Below are positions 61,569 to 64,000 of a DNA stretch of 64,000 nucleotides, piece after piece. Every line of letters starts with the position of its first letter. Positions within the stretch are counted from its first letter, which is position 1. A program made the position numbers and the translations under genes. Origin of the DNA: Candida dubliniensis CD36 (taxonomy: Eukaryota > Ascomycota > Pichiomycetes > Serinales > Debaryomycetaceae); assembly GCF_000026945.1 (NCBI RefSeq), contig NC_012861.1, forward strand, positions 1,798,001 through 1,862,000, read 5' to 3'. The notes under the pieces are model-generated. The model worked only from the letters and a program-made list of their open reading frames with translations, was not told the origin of the DNA and did no database searches.

Positions 61569-64000
61569 ATACTCAATTTAATAGATAACAGATAAATGAA
61601 ACTAGTCTATACCACTCTTTACTAATAATAACTGTACAGAGTCAAAATCGCATATTACATTCCCGCTGTTGTACGTTAGTAAGTCAATAAATGAAAATTC
61701 CAATTTAACATTTTCGCCGTTGATTGTTGTAGGTTGTAAGTTTGTGTAATTTGTGTAATGAATCTAAATAAATTGGAACGAATTAGAATTAGGATTAGGA
61801 TTAACTGATATCATTAATAATGTTAAAAAAAAAACATTCTCTAATTTTCTGATTTGAGTTTATACTTTTTTCTTGTAATTACTTAGTACACAGTTGAAAG
61901 AAAACCTAGGCCATATGCCATGGAGTGTACAATTATTATTATTATTTTGATTGTAACTCTATTGTAACCTTCAAGCACTGCAACATCGTAATCAGAATTT
62001 TATATTTATGCAGTGTGTACTACACCAATTTGGCCTTAACAAAGTAGAAAAGTAACAACCACTGTAAACTATGGATATATTTTTTAAACACAAAATAATA
62101 ACAAAAGAAAAGGGCCAGATTCCTCTTTTTCTTGATTTAGTGGTTAGTCCATAATACTATTATTATCCATGGAATTAAGACAATAGTTGGTAGTAATTGT
62201 GGTGGTGGTAGCATTAACCTGCCGTGCATCGTGTAGAGGTTGTCAAGGTACTTTAGTTTGTCAATTGTTAAGGAAACAGCCGTCTTACCAACACCAATTG
62301 ATTCTGACTGACAACAATAATGGATATATATTAATGGCATTTATTAGTTACCTGCATTTTCGCATAAATGTGTTTGTGGCTTCGTGTGGTGAGAAAGTGT
62401 TGGTGGTAGCAGCGTAACACAATTATGAAGGACCGCCGGGAGAGGAAGGTGGGGGAGGGGGAGCGGCGAAAGATAAGTTTATCATTTAGATTAGCTTGTT
62501 CATTGGTTGAATCTTTATTAGTCTGCAGCTGGTAACCCATACAATGGTATAAAGGATTTACAATAAATTTCCAAACCTCTCAAACTTGAAATATTAAACA
62601 CAAAAGAGTTGTGAATAATATAAATATCCATCAAGTTTCCCCTGTGTTCTCTCTAAATTTTACTTCATTTTGTATTTTTTACAATTCTATTTTATAGAAA
62701 TTTTTCTTCTCTTTTTTTTTTTAGCTTCTTCTTCTTGCTTCTCTTCTGTAGAATTATATATTTATAACTATTGAGTCAATATTGTTCAAAAGTATCTTAG
62801 TTTAACAGATCTTCTTTTTTTTACTAATACTACTTCAGCCACTTACTCCTCCCCTGTTTAAGATATTTGAAACATTTTTAGTCATAGTCAATAGTCAAGT
62901 TCCAATCAGATTAGGAGTTCCATTATTATTCTAATTTATCAAGTGCCAATTTATTCACATTCATACTAAGAGTTGTGGTATTTTTCTTTTTTTATTTACC
63001 AGGCTCCCCCACAGGTTAATAACTTCTTAGTATTAGTAAGATCACGTGCAAGCTTTATCGGTCAGGTGCAAAAGATAAAGTTCTGCAAATTACTATCGGT
63101 TCTTATCAAATCACGCACGACCTAGACGTTTGTTTTGGAACTTTGCTCGGTAACAGCTCCACCCCACCTCCCCCCTTTTTAAAGTGTTGGTTTCTTTTTC
63201 ATCGCCATAACATAAACATCTACATATTAACCAATTGAGGTAGAAGATTTACGTGATTTTTGAAACAAACCTTTAGTTTAATTCATTCAAATAGTTTCTT
63301 TTGGTTTTGTTTGGTTCAAGGTCATACAAGCATTTTATCGCCTCATTTTTTTTTAACCGTTCATTCCTTATTCCCCCCCCTCCCCCTCACATTATCTGAA
63401 ACTGCTACCATTACAACAACAACATATTAATTGAAACTTATTCACACTTTGAGAGGACACAAGTTTACAAATTCCACAATATTTTTTATTATTATTAAAT
63501 ATTATACTTATTGTTGTTGTTGCCACAGTCATAGTCACTTTTTTTTTGGGTTTTCGAATTTCATAATTTTGCTTATCAACACTTTTTTTAAAGCGTGTCA
63601 TAAAATTTAATATCGCATACATTTAAAACAAAAACTAGTCATTCACAAATAACCTTTACTTTATTGAGAGAGAATTCTTTGTTTATTAGAAAAATAAATC
63701 TAATTTTAGAACACTGATCATAATAAAAGTATTTTGAACTAGAGCTATACAATACAAGTATTGCTGTTTTTAATTCACTCACCAAGTCTCAATCTCAATT
63801 CCAGGTCTTGTTTAGTCATTAATTTTTCTACTTTCGGATTTTTGGTTAAATTTTTAATATTTTTAATTTTGGAGGAGACAAATTTCTGAAATTTTTCATA
63901 TTTTTCAAAATTAACGCACCTTTCTACAACAACTACCATTATTATTATTATCACTTTATTTAATTTAATTTAATTTAATTTAATTGTGTCTATTTTTCTT
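61569..64000. other. 2.4-kb gene-poor region at the right edge
   Basis: No supported gene. It includes a (TTAT) run (61934-61946), G- and C-rich patches (62440-62466, 63165-63177, 63373-63388), CACGTG in ATCACGTGC (63041-63049) and a closing (TTTAA)n repeat (63956-63984). The AT- and pyrimidine-rich end may be the upstream region of a plus-strand gene beyond the window. Confidence 0.4.
63956..63984. repeat. (TTTAA)n repeat
   Basis: About six tandem TTTAA units near the right edge. Confidence 0.85.

Noticed and set aside
61569..61700. TACTAAC on the minus strand (61681-61675), possible leader intron of the 60905 locus
   Set aside because: No convincing 5' splice site upstream was found; mentioned only as a possibility.
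1..64000. CRISPR arrays, rRNA operons, complete transposons
   Set aside because: None seen; the only regular arrays are in-frame protein repeats and microsatellites, as expected for yeast nuclear DNA.

Overview
The window looks like nuclear DNA of a CTG-clade (CUG-Ser) budding yeast, most probably Candida albicans or a very close relative such as C. dubliniensis. Several observations support this. Genes are compact and have no introns that I could demonstrate. Intergenic DNA is AT-rich and full of poly(dA:dT) tracts. I found no in-frame CTG codon in the conserved RPT6 gene, while rare CTG codons occur in variable parts of other genes. A respiratory complex I subunit is encoded, and Saccharomyces lacks complex I. 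Two GPI-type cell wall proteins and a PIR protein are of the kind these yeasts carry. Leucines encoded by CTG in standard-code translations should be read as serine.

Layout. 0-18 kb is a dense housekeeping block: partial TIF4631 (eIF4G), a small Cys-rich membrane protein, RPT6, JEM1, APE3, IPP1, SPO11, an RCR1/RCR2-like protein, TRM112, a GOR1-like dehydrogenase and RRN3. 19-23.4 kb holds the flippase kinase FPK1/KIN82 and the PIR cell wall protein, facing each other. 23.4-31.8 kb is an 8.4-kb gene desert between the divergent PIR gene and a polyglutamine C2H2 transcription factor (31.8-33.0 kb), likely a large regulatory region. 35-46 kb is dense again: a complex I subunit, a DUF2433-type phosphoesterase-like RGG protein, AVO2 (TORC2), RPN12, VPS28, a bacterial-looking Ada-type methylphosphotriester repair protein, an arrestin-like protein and DFG10 (polyprenol reductase). 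46.8-55.2 kb carries two tandem paralogous cell wall proteins built from an unusual Cys module. From 55.2 kb to the end I support only one small gene (about 61 kb), which may be broken by an A12 run.

Functional links. RPT6 and RPN12 are both 26S proteasome lid/base genes and both carry PACE-like promoter elements. RRN3 has a PAC element, as ribosome-biogenesis genes often do. The complex I gene has a Cbf1-type TCACGTGA site. Several genes serve the secretory pathway and cell surface: JEM1 (ER folding), DFG10 (dolichol for glycosylation), PIR1, the RCR-like protein, FPK1 (lipid asymmetry), AVO2 (TORC2), VPS28 (ESCRT-I) and the two GPI proteins.

The most noteworthy items are the C-x12-CC-x12-C module, present ten times in one wall protein and once in its neighbour, with 237-bp and 213-bp nested repeats; the stand-alone Ada-like alkyl-phosphotriester protein, a likely bacterial acquisition that overlaps its convergent neighbour antisense by 38 nt; the 8.4-kb regulatory desert; and an upstream ORF that overlaps the AVO2 start codon.
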